64,000 nucleotides of DNA from Paenibacillus_G filicis (GCF_038070315.1 NZ_JBBPCC010000002.1:248001-312000); one strand, 5' to 3'; counted from the first letter of the stretch, positions 51,056-60,388 are shown. Made by a program: numbers and translations. Notes: generated from the sequence alone by a model not told the origin.

Positions 51056-51862
51056 TCAAGTCCCCCCGTCCTTGAATCGCTTCCTATAGCTCCCCGGCGA
51101 AACGGAGTAATTGGCACGGAAAATCCGGTTAAAATACGTGTAGCTGCCAAAACCCGCCACATCCGCGATCTGCTCCAGCGTCATCGAGCTTGATTTCATC
51201 AGATCCAGCGCATGGGCCAATCGTAATTTATGCACATACTGCAGAATGGACATCCCGTACTCTTGCTTAAATACCCCCATAGCCCGCGATACGCTCAGAC
51301 CTACATGCCTCGCCACCTGCTCCAGCTCCGTATGGCTGGTCGCATACGACTCCAGATAATGCCGGATCCGCAAGGCATGATAAGCGGAGATCGAGGAAGG
51401 CTCCGCCCCTTCGGCTAACGCCCTGTCTATCATATAGCAGAGTGCCTTGAGCAGCGTATTTTTCAACAGCATCGATCCGCCGTCCAGCCGCCGTTTCTCC
51501 AGAATCAATTGATGCCATACTTCGCGCAGCCTGCCCTCGTCCGATACACGCGAGATTTGCGGCCGCATCCTCTCTCCCCACCAGTCGTCCAGCCATGCTC
51601 CATCGCAAAAGACATAGTAATCCGCACTGAAGCCCGCGGTGTTATTATCTAGATCAATACGCAAATCGTACAGGTCTCCCGGACGCAGCAGCAGCAAATC
51701 GCCGGGCTTCATGGCATATGTGCCTGACGCCAGCACGACCTGGCTAGTCCCTTCCGCTTGGAAGCGAAAAATATAGCATGCGATATCCCTGTTCTTGTTC
51801 GTCTGAAACAAATGCTTGTGTACCGAATAGTCGCATAAGATAACTTCAAGCCCATCTTCCAC
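51056..51862 (-). CDS. AraC-family transcriptional regulator
   Basis: Regulator of 268 residues. N-terminal cupin-like sensing domain (about 1-150: MKPGDLLLLRPGDLYDLRI) and C-terminal AraC domain (about 165-265: TELEQVARHVGLSVSRAMGVFKQEYGMSILQYVHKLRL and TLEQIADVAGFGSYTYFNRIFRANYSVSPGSYR). The start is GTG 51862, with GAGGTGAG six bases upstream. Divergent from the GH30 gene, which it probably controls in response to a sugar. Confidence 0.9.
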   Translation of the reverse strand: MEDGLEVILCDYSVHKHLFQTNKNRDIACYIFRFQAEGTSQVVLASGTYAMKPGDLLLLRPGDLYDLRIDLDNNTAGFSADYYVFCDGAWLDDWWGERMRPQISRVSDEGRLREVWHQLILEKRRLDGGSMLLKNTLLKALCYMIDRALAEGAEPSSISAYHALRIRHYLESYATSHTELEQVARHVGLSVSRAMGVFKQEYGMSILQYVHKLRLAHALDLMKSSSMTLEQIADVAGFGSYTYFNRIFRANYSVSPGSYRKRFKDGGT

Positions 51863-51991
51863 GGATTCTCACCTCGCTCTTCCTTCAAATATTATCATAT
51901 TGTTCAGGTTTGTACGTATATTGTTTCTACTTTTTTAGGCTTAGCCTTCTTATAATAAAGCCATATCAAACCATAAGGAGCTGGGAACACT

Positions 51992-53329
51992 ATGAGCAAC
52001 GTTCGCGTGATTCAAACCGCTCAAGGCACGGATGACCGACTGACGGAGAAAGCCGCGCTGACCTTCGTACCGGACCAGGATGGTCGCGAAAATCAGCTGA
52101 TCAATGTATATGACGATGTGGAATACCAGGAATTCATCGGATTTGGCGGAGCTTTGACCGAAGCATCGGCTGTATCCATCGCCAAGCTGAGCGAAGACAA
52201 GCAAAATGAGATTCTCCAGGCTTACTTTGACAAGGAATCAGGGATCGGCTATACTTTCTGTCGCTCCCATATCAACAGCTGCGACTTCTCCTTGGGCAAT
52301 TACGCTTATGTGGAGGAGGAAGACCCTACCCTGGAGAACTTCGATATTTCGCGGGACCGCGAAGCCATCATGCCGCTGATCAGCAAGGCTGCCCAAACCG
52401 CAGGCGCCGAGTTCAAGCTGTTTTCCTCCCCTTGGAGCCCTCCGGCCTGGATGAAAACGAACGGCGAGATGAACAACGGCGGCAAGCTTAAGCCGGAATA
52501 TCAGGAGGCTTGGGCGCAATATTTCGTGAAGTATATCCAGGCGTACGAAGCCGAAGGCATCCCAATCTGGGGACTTAGCGTGCAGAACGAAGCCAAGGCT
52601 AAGCAAATCTGGGATTCGTGCATCTACACGGCGGAAGAGGAGAAGAACTTCGTTCGCGATTACCTGGGACCAGCTCTTGAGCAAAACGGACTGGGCCATG
52701 TCAAAGTCATGATTTGGGACCACAACAAGGAACGCGTTTATGACCGGGCCAAAGTCGCCTTTGAGGATGCGGCCGCTTCCAAATACATCTGGGGCATCGG
52801 CTTCCACTGGTATTCCGGCGACCACTTCGAGGCGTTGACTGCGGTTCATGACCGGTTCCCCGACAAAGCGCTCGTATTTACCGAAGGATGTCAGGAAGGT
52901 GGCGTGCACCTGGGCTCCTGGAAGACAGGCGAGCGCTACGGCCATGACATCATGGGCAACCTGAACAACTGGATGTCGGCCTGGACGGATTGGAACGTCG
53001 TGCTGGACGAGCAAGGCGGACCTAACCACGTCGGCAACTATTGCGACGCTCCGATCATTGCAGACACGGTAAACAACGAAGTGATCTACGAAAGCTCCTA
53101 TTACTACATCGGACAATTCAGCAAGTTCATCAAGCCGGGAGCTAAGCGCATCGCTTCCAGCAAATATACGGATCAGCTCGAAACGACGGCCTTCAAAAAT
53201 CAGGACGGCTCCATCGCCGTCGTCGTGATGAACCGCACGGACAAGGCGCTGCCGTATGCGCTGCGCTACCAAGATCAGCTGGCGGATACGGAGATTCCTG
53301 CGCATGCTATCCAAACCCTGATTTTCTAA
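51992..53329 (+). CDS. GH30-family glycoside hydrolase
   Basis: Enzyme of 445 residues in clan GH-A, annotated in relatives as glucosylceramidase or glucan beta-1,6-glucosidase. Typical motifs: EFIGFGGALTEASAV at the N-terminal strand, FKLFSSPWSPPAWMKTNGEMNNGG, acid/base Glu in WGLSVQNEAKA and nucleophile Glu in ALVFTEGCQEGG, and a C-terminal beta-sandwich (IAVVVMNRTDKALPY). There is no signal peptide, so it acts inside the cell on imported glycosides. The start follows AAGGAG. Divergent AraC regulator next door. Confidence 0.92.
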   Translation: MSNVRVIQTAQGTDDRLTEKAALTFVPDQDGRENQLINVYDDVEYQEFIGFGGALTEASAVSIAKLSEDKQNEILQAYFDKESGIGYTFCRSHINSCDFSLGNYAYVEEEDPTLENFDISRDREAIMPLISKAAQTAGAEFKLFSSPWSPPAWMKTNGEMNNGGKLKPEYQEAWAQYFVKYIQAYEAEGIPIWGLSVQNEAKAKQIWDSCIYTAEEEKNFVRDYLGPALEQNGLGHVKVMIWDHNKERVYDRAKVAFEDAAASKYIWGIGFHWYSGDHFEALTAVHDRFPDKALVFTEGCQEGGVHLGSWKTGERYGHDIMGNLNNWMSAWTDWNVVLDEQGGPNHVGNYCDAPIIADTVNNEVIYESSYYYIGQFSKFIKPGAKRIASSKYTDQLETTAFKNQDGSIAVVVMNRTDKALPYALRYQDQLADTEIPAHAIQTLIF

Positions 53330-53350
53330 GATCCTTCCTCGATAAAAATA

Positions 53351-53380
53351 AGACCCGGCGACATTCGCCCGGGTCTTTGT
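53351..53380. terminator. Terminator between GH30 and iron lipoprotein genes
   Basis: AGACCCGG pairs with CCGGGTCT, followed on plus by TTGTCATTTC. It can serve both convergent genes. Confidence 0.7.
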
Positions 53381-53400
53381 CATTTCTCAGCTTCCCCTTA

Positions 53401-54366
53401 CTATTTCACAAGGGCTTTAACCACATCATCGATTTTCTTGCTGTCCGCAATCGGTCCGCTCTTCATCCACGTCTCGAAATTGATCTCGTACACATGACCG
53501 TTTTTCACGGCAGGCAATGATTTCCACAGCGGATTATCCAGCAGTTCCTTGGTCTTGTCCTCTGCTCCCGTATCGGTGGTGATGAAGATATGATCGGCTG
53601 TCAGCTCTGGAATCTTCTCCATCGAGAGCTTCGTTACCCCCAGCTTCTGATCAAGAACCATCTCCTGCACGAGCTTATGCGGCTTGAGCCCCAGCTCCCC
53701 GTGCACAACCGGTCCGGCATACCCCGGTCCCCCGTAGAGACGTAGTTCCTTGGCGTGGACGCGGAGGATAGCGACACTTTGCTCGCCTACAGACTGCTTG
53801 ATGCGTTCGGCCGCTGACTTCGCCTTCTGATCATAGGCTTGAATGACACCCTCGGCCTTATCTTTCTTGTTCAGCAGATCGCCGAGCGTGCGGATGGTCG
53901 CGCGCCAGTCTGCCCGTGCATCCTTGAACGCATACATCGGGGCAACCTTCGAGAATTGCTCATATTTCTTGTCATTGTGGACATTGATCAAGATCAGATC
54001 GGGCCCCGCGTCCAGGAATGCTTCGACACTGCCGTCAATGTCTATATCGGGAACGGACAATCCGAGGTATTGCTGCCCGCTCCAGCTGCCGATCCTGGCT
54101 TGGCGGATCGGCGTGATGCCTAGCGAGGTAAGCTCGTCCTCCAGATAGATGCCGATAATACGCTTGGGCTCGGCCGGAATCGTGATCTCATGACCGATCT
54201 CATCCTTGACCTTCCGCTCCTTCGGAGCCTCCATTACTTGGTTCGCAGGGGCAGGGGCCGAAGCGTTCGGTTGGGCAGCAGGCTGGGCGCCGCACCCCAG
54301 GACAAGCATTACGAGTACAGCCGATGCCACACTTAAACTAAACCGGGCCTTTCTCATAAAGTACAT
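53401..54366 (-). CDS. Iron-siderophore binding lipoprotein
   Basis: Lipoprotein of about 321 residues (start 54366, or the ATG three codons on). Signal peptide with lipobox VLGC. The binding domain has IPAEPKRIIGIYLEDELTSLGITPI, a long helix (DKAEGVIQAYDQKAKSAAERI), LRLYGGPGYAGPVVHGELGL and the end LPAVKNGHVYEINFETWMKSGPIADSKKIDDVVKALV. It follows the AraC/binding-domain fusion gene on the same strand and resembles the product of 21399-22382. A Fur-box-like site is at 54385-54399. Confidence 0.9.
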   Translation of the reverse strand: MYFMRKARFSLSVASAVLVMLVLGCGAQPAAQPNASAPAPANQVMEAPKERKVKDEIGHEITIPAEPKRIIGIYLEDELTSLGITPIRQARIGSWSGQQYLGLSVPDIDIDGSVEAFLDAGPDLILINVHNDKKYEQFSKVAPMYAFKDARADWRATIRTLGDLLNKKDKAEGVIQAYDQKAKSAAERIKQSVGEQSVAILRVHAKELRLYGGPGYAGPVVHGELGLKPHKLVQEMVLDQKLGVTKLSMEKIPELTADHIFITTDTGAEDKTKELLDNPLWKSLPAVKNGHVYEINFETWMKSGPIADSKKIDDVVKALVK

Positions 54367-54384
54367 TCACTCCTTGGTGTTTGT

Positions 54385-54399
54385 TGAGAACCATTATCA
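54385..54399. promoter_or_regulatory. Fur-box-like site
   Basis: TGAGAACCATTATCA matches TGATAAT-N-ATTATCA at 13 of 15 positions, 19 bases before the lipoprotein start. Confidence 0.6.
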
Positions 54400-54474
54400 A
54401 TTATAGTGTGTTCCCAAAATAGCTGCCAAGGACAAAAACGGAGAATCGTTTGGACTTTTGTGACTTTTACAGCT

Positions 54475-56139
54475 CTACACCAGCACACCCAGTGCCTCGT
54501 CGATCTTAAGCTTGTTCATTTCCAGTCCCTTGCTCATCCAGGTAAAATAACCAACCTCATGCACATGTCCGTTCCTGACGGCCGGGATCTCAAGCCAGCC
54601 TGGATGGCTCACCAGTTCAGCCGCCTGGTGTAACGCATTAGGGTCTACCACGAGGAGCAGCCGGTCCACATCCAGCTCAGGCAGACTTTCGAGAGTCAAC
54701 AGGATGGCTTTGCTTTCCCAGGCTCGGGTCCGCACCAGCCGCGGTGCTGAAAGCTGTAGGTCCCCGTAGAGGACCGGCCCGGCATATCCCCCCATCGGCC
54801 CCCCGTATAGACGGAGACCCTCCGCATGTACGCGAAGCAAGGCTACCGTCTGGGAGCCCAGCCTTCGTCTGATCCGCTCTCCCGCTTCCTCAACCTGATT
54901 CTCGTAACGGGCTATCGCCTCCTCCGCTTCCTGATCGCGGTCCAGGAATCCGGCAACATCGCGCAAAGCCAGCCTCCAATCCCGGTCATAAGGCAGCTGA
55001 ATCGCCGGGGCAATCCGGCGGAGCAGCTGCTCCTGATCTGGGCTTATGTAGGTACTGCATAGAATCAAGTCAGGCTCATTCTCCGACAGCAGCCTGGCAT
55101 GCCGTTCGCCAAACTCCGGCTCATCGCTGCCTAAATCGACAGTGGCACGGACCCTTTCTGCGAGCGGATGCGACTTATCGATCATCGTCGCTGCGGGGCT
55201 ATGCCCTACAGCGAGCATATGATCGAGGTAGGGAAAGTAGAGGCAGGCTACCTTGTTGTGCCGCTTGCGTTGTATATATGCCGTGGGAGGAACACCGACA
55301 GCCTGCTTGAATTTGCGGCTAAAGTAGTACAAATCCTCATACCCCACATCCTCCGCGATATCTCCGACGGACGATTGGCCGCGGACGAGCTCACGCCTCG
55401 CATGGCTCATTCGGATATCCGTCAAATAACCCGAGGGTGTCTTGCCCGTCTCTCTCTTAAATACCCGGGAATAATATTCCTGGCTCATCCCAGCCATGCC
55501 CGCCAGCATGACCCGAGAGATCGGGTCCATGTAATGCCTCTCCATATACTGAACCGTCGTCCATACGGCTTCCCGTGCGTTGTCCGCTTGCCTGCCGCTT
55601 CTGTCCTTCATGATCCCGTACACCAGCTCTTGGAAGGTCATATTCAAGCGGAATCGTTCCAGGGTACTGGCGCCGCTGCGGTCTGTATACAGCCGCTTGG
55701 CCCAATCCAGAAGCGGTGGAACGGCGCGATCGGATAATTGCGCGCACCATATAGATTCCCTGGCAGCCTGCTCATCCTCATCATGCTTGTCTGAAGACAG
55801 ACCCGCAATGGCCCCCGCCTGGAAGCTGATTACGTAGAACGTCATTCCCGTCTCCCCATTCGATACAATGGCTAAAGGGACATCCGAAGCGGCTAAACAG
55901 CAGGTGCCGCGTTCAGCCTCGAGGCAGCTTCCTGCAATCTCTAGCCTCCCCATCCCGTCAGCAGTCAGAATCAGCCTGTTCAAACCGCCTCCGCTGTGCG
56001 GAAGGTTCACCCGCTCACAACTATCCAGCCTTACAAAGTCAATGTGCACAAACTGGACTAGCTGCTGTTCCAGCGGCCAACGGGCTGCGGAGGGGGCGGA
56101 CCGCCTCTTCATAGAGGGTTGTCTTGTTGAGTCATTCAT
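54475..56139 (-). CDS. AraC regulator fused to a siderophore-binding domain (Btr-like), second copy
   Basis: Regulator of about 554 residues with the same architecture as 19655-21283. N-terminal cupin-like segment (about 25-130), AraC domain (about 190-285: DPISRVMLAGMAGMSQEYYSRVFKRETGKTPSGYL and VGDIAEDVGYEDLYYFSRKFKQAVGVPPT), and C-terminal cluster A-2 binding domain without signal. The C-terminal segment LRLYGGPMGGYAGPVLYGDLQL is strikingly close to LRLYGGPGYAGPVVHGELGL in the adjacent lipoprotein, so both probably bind the same siderophore. ATG 56139 has AGGGGG eight bases upstream. A Fur box lies at 56158-56172. Confidence 0.9.
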   Translation of the reverse strand: MNDSTRQPSMKRRSAPSAARWPLEQQLVQFVHIDFVRLDSCERVNLPHSGGGLNRLILTADGMGRLEIAGSCLEAERGTCCLAASDVPLAIVSNGETGMTFYVISFQAGAIAGLSSDKHDEDEQAARESIWCAQLSDRAVPPLLDWAKRLYTDRSGASTLERFRLNMTFQELVYGIMKDRSGRQADNAREAVWTTVQYMERHYMDPISRVMLAGMAGMSQEYYSRVFKRETGKTPSGYLTDIRMSHARRELVRGQSSVGDIAEDVGYEDLYYFSRKFKQAVGVPPTAYIQRKRHNKVACLYFPYLDHMLAVGHSPAATMIDKSHPLAERVRATVDLGSDEPEFGERHARLLSENEPDLILCSTYISPDQEQLLRRIAPAIQLPYDRDWRLALRDVAGFLDRDQEAEEAIARYENQVEEAGERIRRRLGSQTVALLRVHAEGLRLYGGPMGGYAGPVLYGDLQLSAPRLVRTRAWESKAILLTLESLPELDVDRLLLVVDPNALHQAAELVSHPGWLEIPAVRNGHVHEVGYFTWMSKGLEMNKLKIDEALGVLV

Positions 56140-56157
56140 TATCACGGCCCCCTTGTA

Positions 56158-56172
56158 TGAGAATAATTATCA
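56158..56172. promoter_or_regulatory. Fur box
   Basis: TGAGAATAATTATCA, one mismatch to the 7-1-7 consensus, 19 bases before the fusion-regulator start. Confidence 0.85.
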
Positions 56173-56224
56173 TTAAATTAGATTATACCAGCAGTAAGCC
56201 ATTAGTAGCGATAAATGTTCATAC

Positions 56225-56253
56225 AAAAAAGCCTCCCTTCGGAAAGGGAAGCC
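56225..56253 (-). terminator. Terminator of the YhcN-type gene
   Basis: On minus, GCTTCCCTT pairs with AAGGGAGGC around a short loop, followed by TTTTTT. Confidence 0.8.
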
Positions 56254-56294
56254 TGATTCATACACGGTTGCCCGTCTAATAAGCCTTCAAAGAT

Positions 56295-56876
56295 CTATGG
56301 AGCCGCTGTGCCTGCAGGGGCCTGAGCTGGAGCCGCATCGGTTGGAAACAGCCGCTGCACCATCGTATTGAATTCCTGCAGCAGTCCGGATACGGGCTTG
56401 CCAGCCTGAAGGTCCTGCATGTATCCATTGACTCTACTGACGAAATCCGGACTGGCTGACACATAGACATGCTCGATGCCGGGATGCATGCTCTTCACCG
56501 TTTGCGCGATCCGCGCCTTCACTTCGTTATTGCCCTCCACATCCTCGCCATTGCGGGTGGACACGGCCACATAAGCATTATGGTCCGTAAGCAAGACATT
56601 GGCCGACTTGACAGGCTCTACGGAGGTCAGGCGGCTGGCGATGTCCTGGGCAGCCTCCAGCTTCGTATTATTGTGCAAGTTGCTTGCATGCGTTCGGTTG
56701 GCATACATCCCGCCCTTGATGCCGGGCTGCTGCGGACTAGCTATAGGGTCCGCCCCGTGCTGGAGCGAACGGTAGTTGTGGGTGTCCTGCTGGTTATACC
56801 GGGCAGCGGTACATCCCGACGCCGTCAACGCGAGCATGGAAGCAAGAACCGCCACCCCGATGATGTTCTTCGCCAA
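56295..56876 (-). CDS. YhcN/YlaJ-family spore lipoprotein
   Basis: Lipoprotein of 193 residues: signal peptide with lipobox LTASGC, then an Asn/His/Gln-rich stretch, then the YhcN/YlaJ domain (AAQDIASRLTSVEPVKSANVLLTDHNAYVAVSTR, VKARIAQTVKSMHPGIEHVYVSASPDFVSRVNGYMQDLQAGKPV). The C-terminus is Ala/Pro-rich. The start is TTG with AGGAG upstream. The family sits in the inner spore membrane and influences germination or outgrowth. It supports an endospore former. Confidence 0.9.
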   Translation of the reverse strand: MAKNIIGVAVLASMLALTASGCTAARYNQQDTHNYRSLQHGADPIASPQQPGIKGGMYANRTHASNLHNNTKLEAAQDIASRLTSVEPVKSANVLLTDHNAYVAVSTRNGEDVEGNNEVKARIAQTVKSMHPGIEHVYVSASPDFVSRVNGYMQDLQAGKPVSGLLQEFNTMVQRLFPTDAAPAQAPAGTAAP

Positions 56877-57076
56877 TCGTCTCAGCTCCTGTCTTCAAGT
56901 GTTGGAACACGCGAACCTTCTTACCATGTCCATTTGCTTCGCGGTGCATCCTTTTCTTGAAGCAGCAAGTGCTGGGAAGCCATGAAGTCAGCCTCACCGG
57001 GAGGTGGTATCATAGTTCTGTCTAGAGCTTGGCATACTAGTCTCTAACCGAACTCTGCGGCTTATTCATGCTACTA

Positions 57077-58558
57077 CTACTCAACCAACGTCGGAGGAAA
57101 CCGGTGCCGGGTCGCCTGCTCGAAGCCGTAAGCGATCCGCAGCAAGGTTGGCTCGCTGAACGCTCTCCCCGAGAATACGACACCGAACGGTCCCTTGGTC
57201 GAATCTCCATCCGCGTCGATGATGCCTTCAGCGGCATAGCCAGCCGGAACGGCAATCAGCGGGTAACCAAGCCGGGCTGCGATGTACATGCCGTCCACGT
57301 CTCCGGGCAGCAGCAGAGCATCCAGGCTGTAGGTGTCCAGGACAGCATCAATTCCTTTTTCCAAGGAAAGCCTCATACTGGCTTGTCTCTGCTCCCGGTA
57401 GCCTTCCTCATCCAGCTGACAGGCCTCTGCCCGGATCAGATTGTCCTGGCCGAAGCGCAGGGCGGTCTCGGCATGCTGCTCATTGAAGTCAATCAATTCC
57501 TTCAACGAATGAACCGGCACCAAATCTGCCAACTGCGACAGGTAACCATTGAGATCACGTTTGAACTCATAGCAAATCAGATCATTGTTCCAGCTCTGTT
57601 CCTCCAGATGAAGTTCTACAGGGTCTATCAGGGTTGCGCCTTCTCGGATGAGAGCTGCGATAGCTTGCTCCATAATCAGCCGTCTATCCTGATCCAGATG
57701 GTTGTAATAATGCCGCGGTATCCCGATTCTCGCCTGTCGCAAGAATGAAGCATCTAGGAAATCGGTATAATCCCGGTGCGTCCCGGTTTCTCCTGCGGCC
57801 CAGGTAGCTTCGTCCCGATCATCTCTGCCGGCAATGACGCTGAGGATAATCGCCGCATCCGTCACAGTGCGGGCCAAGGGGCCTGGCGTATCTTGGCTGC
57901 CCGATATCGGGATGATACCGGACCGGCTGGCTAATCCGACTGTAGGCTTGATCCCGACCAGCAAATGCTGGCTCGCCGGACCGACAATGGACCCTGCCGT
58001 TTCCGTTCCGATCGCAGCGGCGGCCAGATTGGCTGCTGCTGCGGCAGCCGGCCCCGAGCTGGAGCCGCTCACGAATAATTCACCCGGACCATACGGATTC
58101 AACACATACCCGCCATGCGAGCTATATCCTGCCGGCATCCGGCTTGACATAAAATTGGACCACTCGGTCATATTCGCTTTACCGAGAAATACAGCGCCTG
58201 CGGAGCGCAGCTTAGCCGCAATGCCTGCATCTGCCGCAGCAAATGAACCGGCCAATGCGATCGAACCCGCAGTGGTTGGCATCCTATCTTTTGTATCGAT
58301 ATTGTCCTTCAGCACCAGTGGGATCCCGTGCAGTTTCCCACGGCTTCCCCGTTCCTGACGTTCCCGGTCCAGAGCCCTGGCCGTCTCTAGAGCATCCGGA
58401 TTGATTTCCAAAATCGAGTTGATCTTGATGTCATAACGGGCGATCCGCTCCAAGTAAGCCTGCACAAGCTCCTCTGAAGTTACAGCTCCCTCTTCCATAA
58501 CTGCCTGTAACCGGGTAATATCAGCCTCGATGATCCATTCCTGCAAAGAACTGTCCAT
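57077..58558 (-). CDS. Amidase-signature family hydrolase
   Basis: Amide hydrolase of about 493 residues. The Ser-cisSer-Lys triad is seen as Lys in IPLVLKDNIDTKD, cis-Ser in FVSGSSSGPAAAAA and nucleophilic Ser in GTETAGSIVGPAS. GLASRSGIIPISGSQDTPGPLARTVTDAAIIL is conserved. No GatB/GatC genes adjoin it, so it is a stand-alone amidase rather than the Glu-tRNA amidotransferase subunit. ATG 58558 has AGAGGAG upstream. The substrate is unknown. 56877-57076 shows no clear element. Confidence 0.9.
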   Translation of the reverse strand: MDSSLQEWIIEADITRLQAVMEEGAVTSEELVQAYLERIARYDIKINSILEINPDALETARALDRERQERGSRGKLHGIPLVLKDNIDTKDRMPTTAGSIALAGSFAAADAGIAAKLRSAGAVFLGKANMTEWSNFMSSRMPAGYSSHGGYVLNPYGPGELFVSGSSSGPAAAAAANLAAAAIGTETAGSIVGPASQHLLVGIKPTVGLASRSGIIPISGSQDTPGPLARTVTDAAIILSVIAGRDDRDEATWAAGETGTHRDYTDFLDASFLRQARIGIPRHYYNHLDQDRRLIMEQAIAALIREGATLIDPVELHLEEQSWNNDLICYEFKRDLNGYLSQLADLVPVHSLKELIDFNEQHAETALRFGQDNLIRAEACQLDEEGYREQRQASMRLSLEKGIDAVLDTYSLDALLLPGDVDGMYIAARLGYPLIAVPAGYAAEGIIDADGDSTKGPFGVVFSGRAFSEPTLLRIAYGFEQATRHRFPPTLVE

Positions 58559-58769
58559 TGTCAAAAACTCCTCTTAGCCTTAATCTCTATGGGTATTAAC
58601 CTATCACAGCACGTCATCTGGAGGATATGGAAAGTTCCTATATAACCGAATTTACGGCGGTAAAATGTCTTCCGGCAAATTTTTCAATGCGTTTTCCCTC
58701 TAAAATATGTTTTAATAATAAGATAACCTATTCTGAAGTAGGAACATGCAGAGGAAGGGAGTTCTGACG

Positions 58770-59174
58770 ATGCGCGTAAGTTCTTTTCTGTTACCCAAGG
58801 AGGAAGTGGCTTTTATCACCTCTTCCGTTACGATGAAGGATGCTATGGAGAAACTGGAATCCCACCATTACACAGCGATTCCGATCATAGACAATGAAGG
58901 AAAGTATATCGGCACCTTGTCCGAGGGCGATCTGCTGTGGAAGCTAAAAAACACCCCAGGGCTGGGCTTTGACAATATGGATCAAGTACCGGTCAAAGAC
59001 ATCAAAAACCGTGTTTATAATGAATGTGTGTGTATCAACGCCCAAATGGAAGATATGCTGGCGCTCGCAGCGGATCAGAACTTCGTCCCCGTTGTGGACG
59101 AAAACCGTGTGTTTCTGGGCATTATCCGCCGCAAGGATATTATTGAATATTATACGAAGAATATTACCGACTAA
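58770..59174 (+). CDS. Two-CBS-domain protein
   Basis: Cytoplasmic protein of 134 residues made of two CBS motifs (about 5-60 and 75-130: VTMKDAMEKLESHHYTAIPIIDNEGKYIGTLSEGDLLW and CINAQMEDMLALAADQNFVPVVDENRVFLGIIRRKDIIEY), which usually bind adenine nucleotides. The start has AGGAAGGGAG upstream. Similar to YkuL/CcpN-linked CBS proteins; a c-di-AMP or AMP sensor role is possible but not shown. A bidirectional terminator follows. Confidence 0.88.
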   Translation: MRVSSFLLPKEEVAFITSSVTMKDAMEKLESHHYTAIPIIDNEGKYIGTLSEGDLLWKLKNTPGLGFDNMDQVPVKDIKNRVYNECVCINAQMEDMLALAADQNFVPVVDENRVFLGIIRRKDIIEYYTKNITD

Positions 59175-59201
59175 CGACCGGTGAATTAGACGCTTATGAC
59201 A

Positions 59202-59248
59202 AAAAAAGCAAGATGCCTCCCACTAGAAGGGAACATCTTGCTTTTTGC
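59202..59248. terminator. Bidirectional terminator
   Basis: AAAAAGCAAGATG pairs with CATCTTGCTTTTT around 18 bases. Serves the CBS gene on plus and the macro-domain gene on minus. Confidence 0.85.
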
Positions 59249-59283
59249 TTTTGGGTTTTGGGTTTCATGCTAACGTTATGCGC

Positions 59284-59733
59284 TTATAGCTTGTAAAGCA
59301 CGACCTCATAATCGGAGAAAGCATCGTCGATCAGCTTGCTCACGATCGTCCAATCTCCATTGGCTAGCCCGCAGCCAATATAGTAAGGCAGAGCAACCGA
59401 AAGACTGCGTTCTTGGGCATAGGTCTTTAACGTCGAGAGAGCTTGGCCGAGCGCACGGTAGTCGGTATATACCTTCTTGGAACGACCGTAATGCAGCTGC
59501 CCGAATAAGTTCGCAATCACCTTGCCGCCCGTCTCCACGGTTTGAACCTGGCCGAGCAGTGACTCGGGCGTCTTGCCCTGACAAAATTCAAGAAAAGCAT
59601 TAAACAATGTAGGATACTGTTCCTTCAAGCTTCGGGCTACGCCTGAACCCATCACGGACTGACAGTTGACCTGATGCCCAATCAGATCTTCAGCAGCCTC
59701 CAGCAAATTACCCTGGATAACACGCACACCCAT
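59284..59733 (-). CDS. Macro-domain (ADP-ribose binding) protein
   Basis: Single macro domain of about 149 residues. Motifs VIQGNLLEA, IGHQVNCQSVMGSGVARSLKEQYPTLF and VALPYYIGCGLANGDWTIVSKLIDDAF place it near the Poa1p/TARG1/DarG type that removes ADP-ribose from DNA or proteins. ATG 59733 follows AGGAGG. Encoded 34 bases after the DUF1304 gene. No DarT-type partner adjoins it. Confidence 0.87.
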   Translation of the reverse strand: MGVRVIQGNLLEAAEDLIGHQVNCQSVMGSGVARSLKEQYPTLFNAFLEFCQGKTPESLLGQVQTVETGGKVIANLFGQLHYGRSKKVYTDYRALGQALSTLKTYAQERSLSVALPYYIGCGLANGDWTIVSKLIDDAFSDYEVVLYKL

Positions 59734-59767
59734 CCGAATCACCCTCCTGCTTGAATAAGTAATGAAC

Positions 59768-60130
59768 TTACGTCAACAAGACGGCGAGTATCGCAAGCAG
59801 TGCGGGTCCGCCCTGTACCAGCATAATAGACCTTTTGGCTGTCAGGCCTCCGAAAATAGCCGCGACCAGGACGCATATGAGGAAAAAGAGCTGAATCTGC
59901 CCGGCCACGACCGCATCGGGATATAACAACCCCCAGATCAAGCCTGCGGCCAGAAATCCGTTGTACAACCCTTGGTTTGCAGCCAAAGACTTGGATGCCT
60001 CCGCGAACTCGCGCGTTGTCCCGAAGGTTTTCATCCCCTTGGGGGTTGCCCACATGAACATTTCTAGGAATAAGATATAAATATGCTCGAGAGCAACAAG
60101 ACCAACCAAAATTAAACTAAGAATACTCAT
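59768..60130 (-). CDS. DUF1304 membrane protein
   Basis: Integral membrane protein of 120 residues with four predicted helices. The family motif is VALEHIYILFLEMFMW near the N-terminus, then NQGLYNGFLAAGLIWGLL. Function unknown. The start has AGAGGAG upstream. Likely co-transcribed with the macro-domain gene. Confidence 0.87.
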   Translation of the reverse strand: MSILSLILVGLVALEHIYILFLEMFMWATPKGMKTFGTTREFAEASKSLAANQGLYNGFLAAGLIWGLLYPDAVVAGQIQLFFLICVLVAAIFGGLTAKRSIMLVQGGPALLAILAVLLT

Positions 60131-60170
60131 TCAGCTCCTCTTCCTCCAAATCTACTTCCCTATAAACGCA

Positions 60171-60356
60171 TTATTGGATAGGTCCGTGCATGCGGAGCCT
60201 GATGGCTGAGATCACGTTCTTCTGCTCTTCAATTGTTCTCCGGTACGTCTCCAATTGCTCTAAAAAAAGCTGATAGTCCTCTTCCGCTGCCTGTAGCTGC
60301 TTCTCGGCAGCCAGCAGTTTGAGGCGCAGCTGCTCTCTCTCCTCCGAACCGTCCAC
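60171..60356 (-). CDS. Small coiled-coil protein (61 residues)
   Basis: Nearly all helical with clear heptads (EEREQLRLKLLAAEKQLQAAEEDYQLFLEQLETYRR). No membrane segment or Cys. The start is GTG 60356, with AAGGGGG seven bases upstream. Unknown function; perhaps a small scaffold. Confidence 0.65.
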   Translation of the reverse strand: MDGSEEREQLRLKLLAAEKQLQAAEEDYQLFLEQLETYRRTIEEQKNVISAIRLRMHGPIQ

Positions 60357-60388
60357 AAAGCGTCCCCCTTCATGGGTAATCGGAATGC

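Noticed and set aside
52238..53383. 381-residue minus-strand frame
   Set aside because: Antisense shadow of the GH30 gene; the GH30 catalytic motifs are on the plus strand.
57077..58558. GatA subunit of Glu-tRNA(Gln) amidotransferase
   Set aside because: No gatC or gatB beside it, and the sequence between motifs is that of stand-alone amidases.
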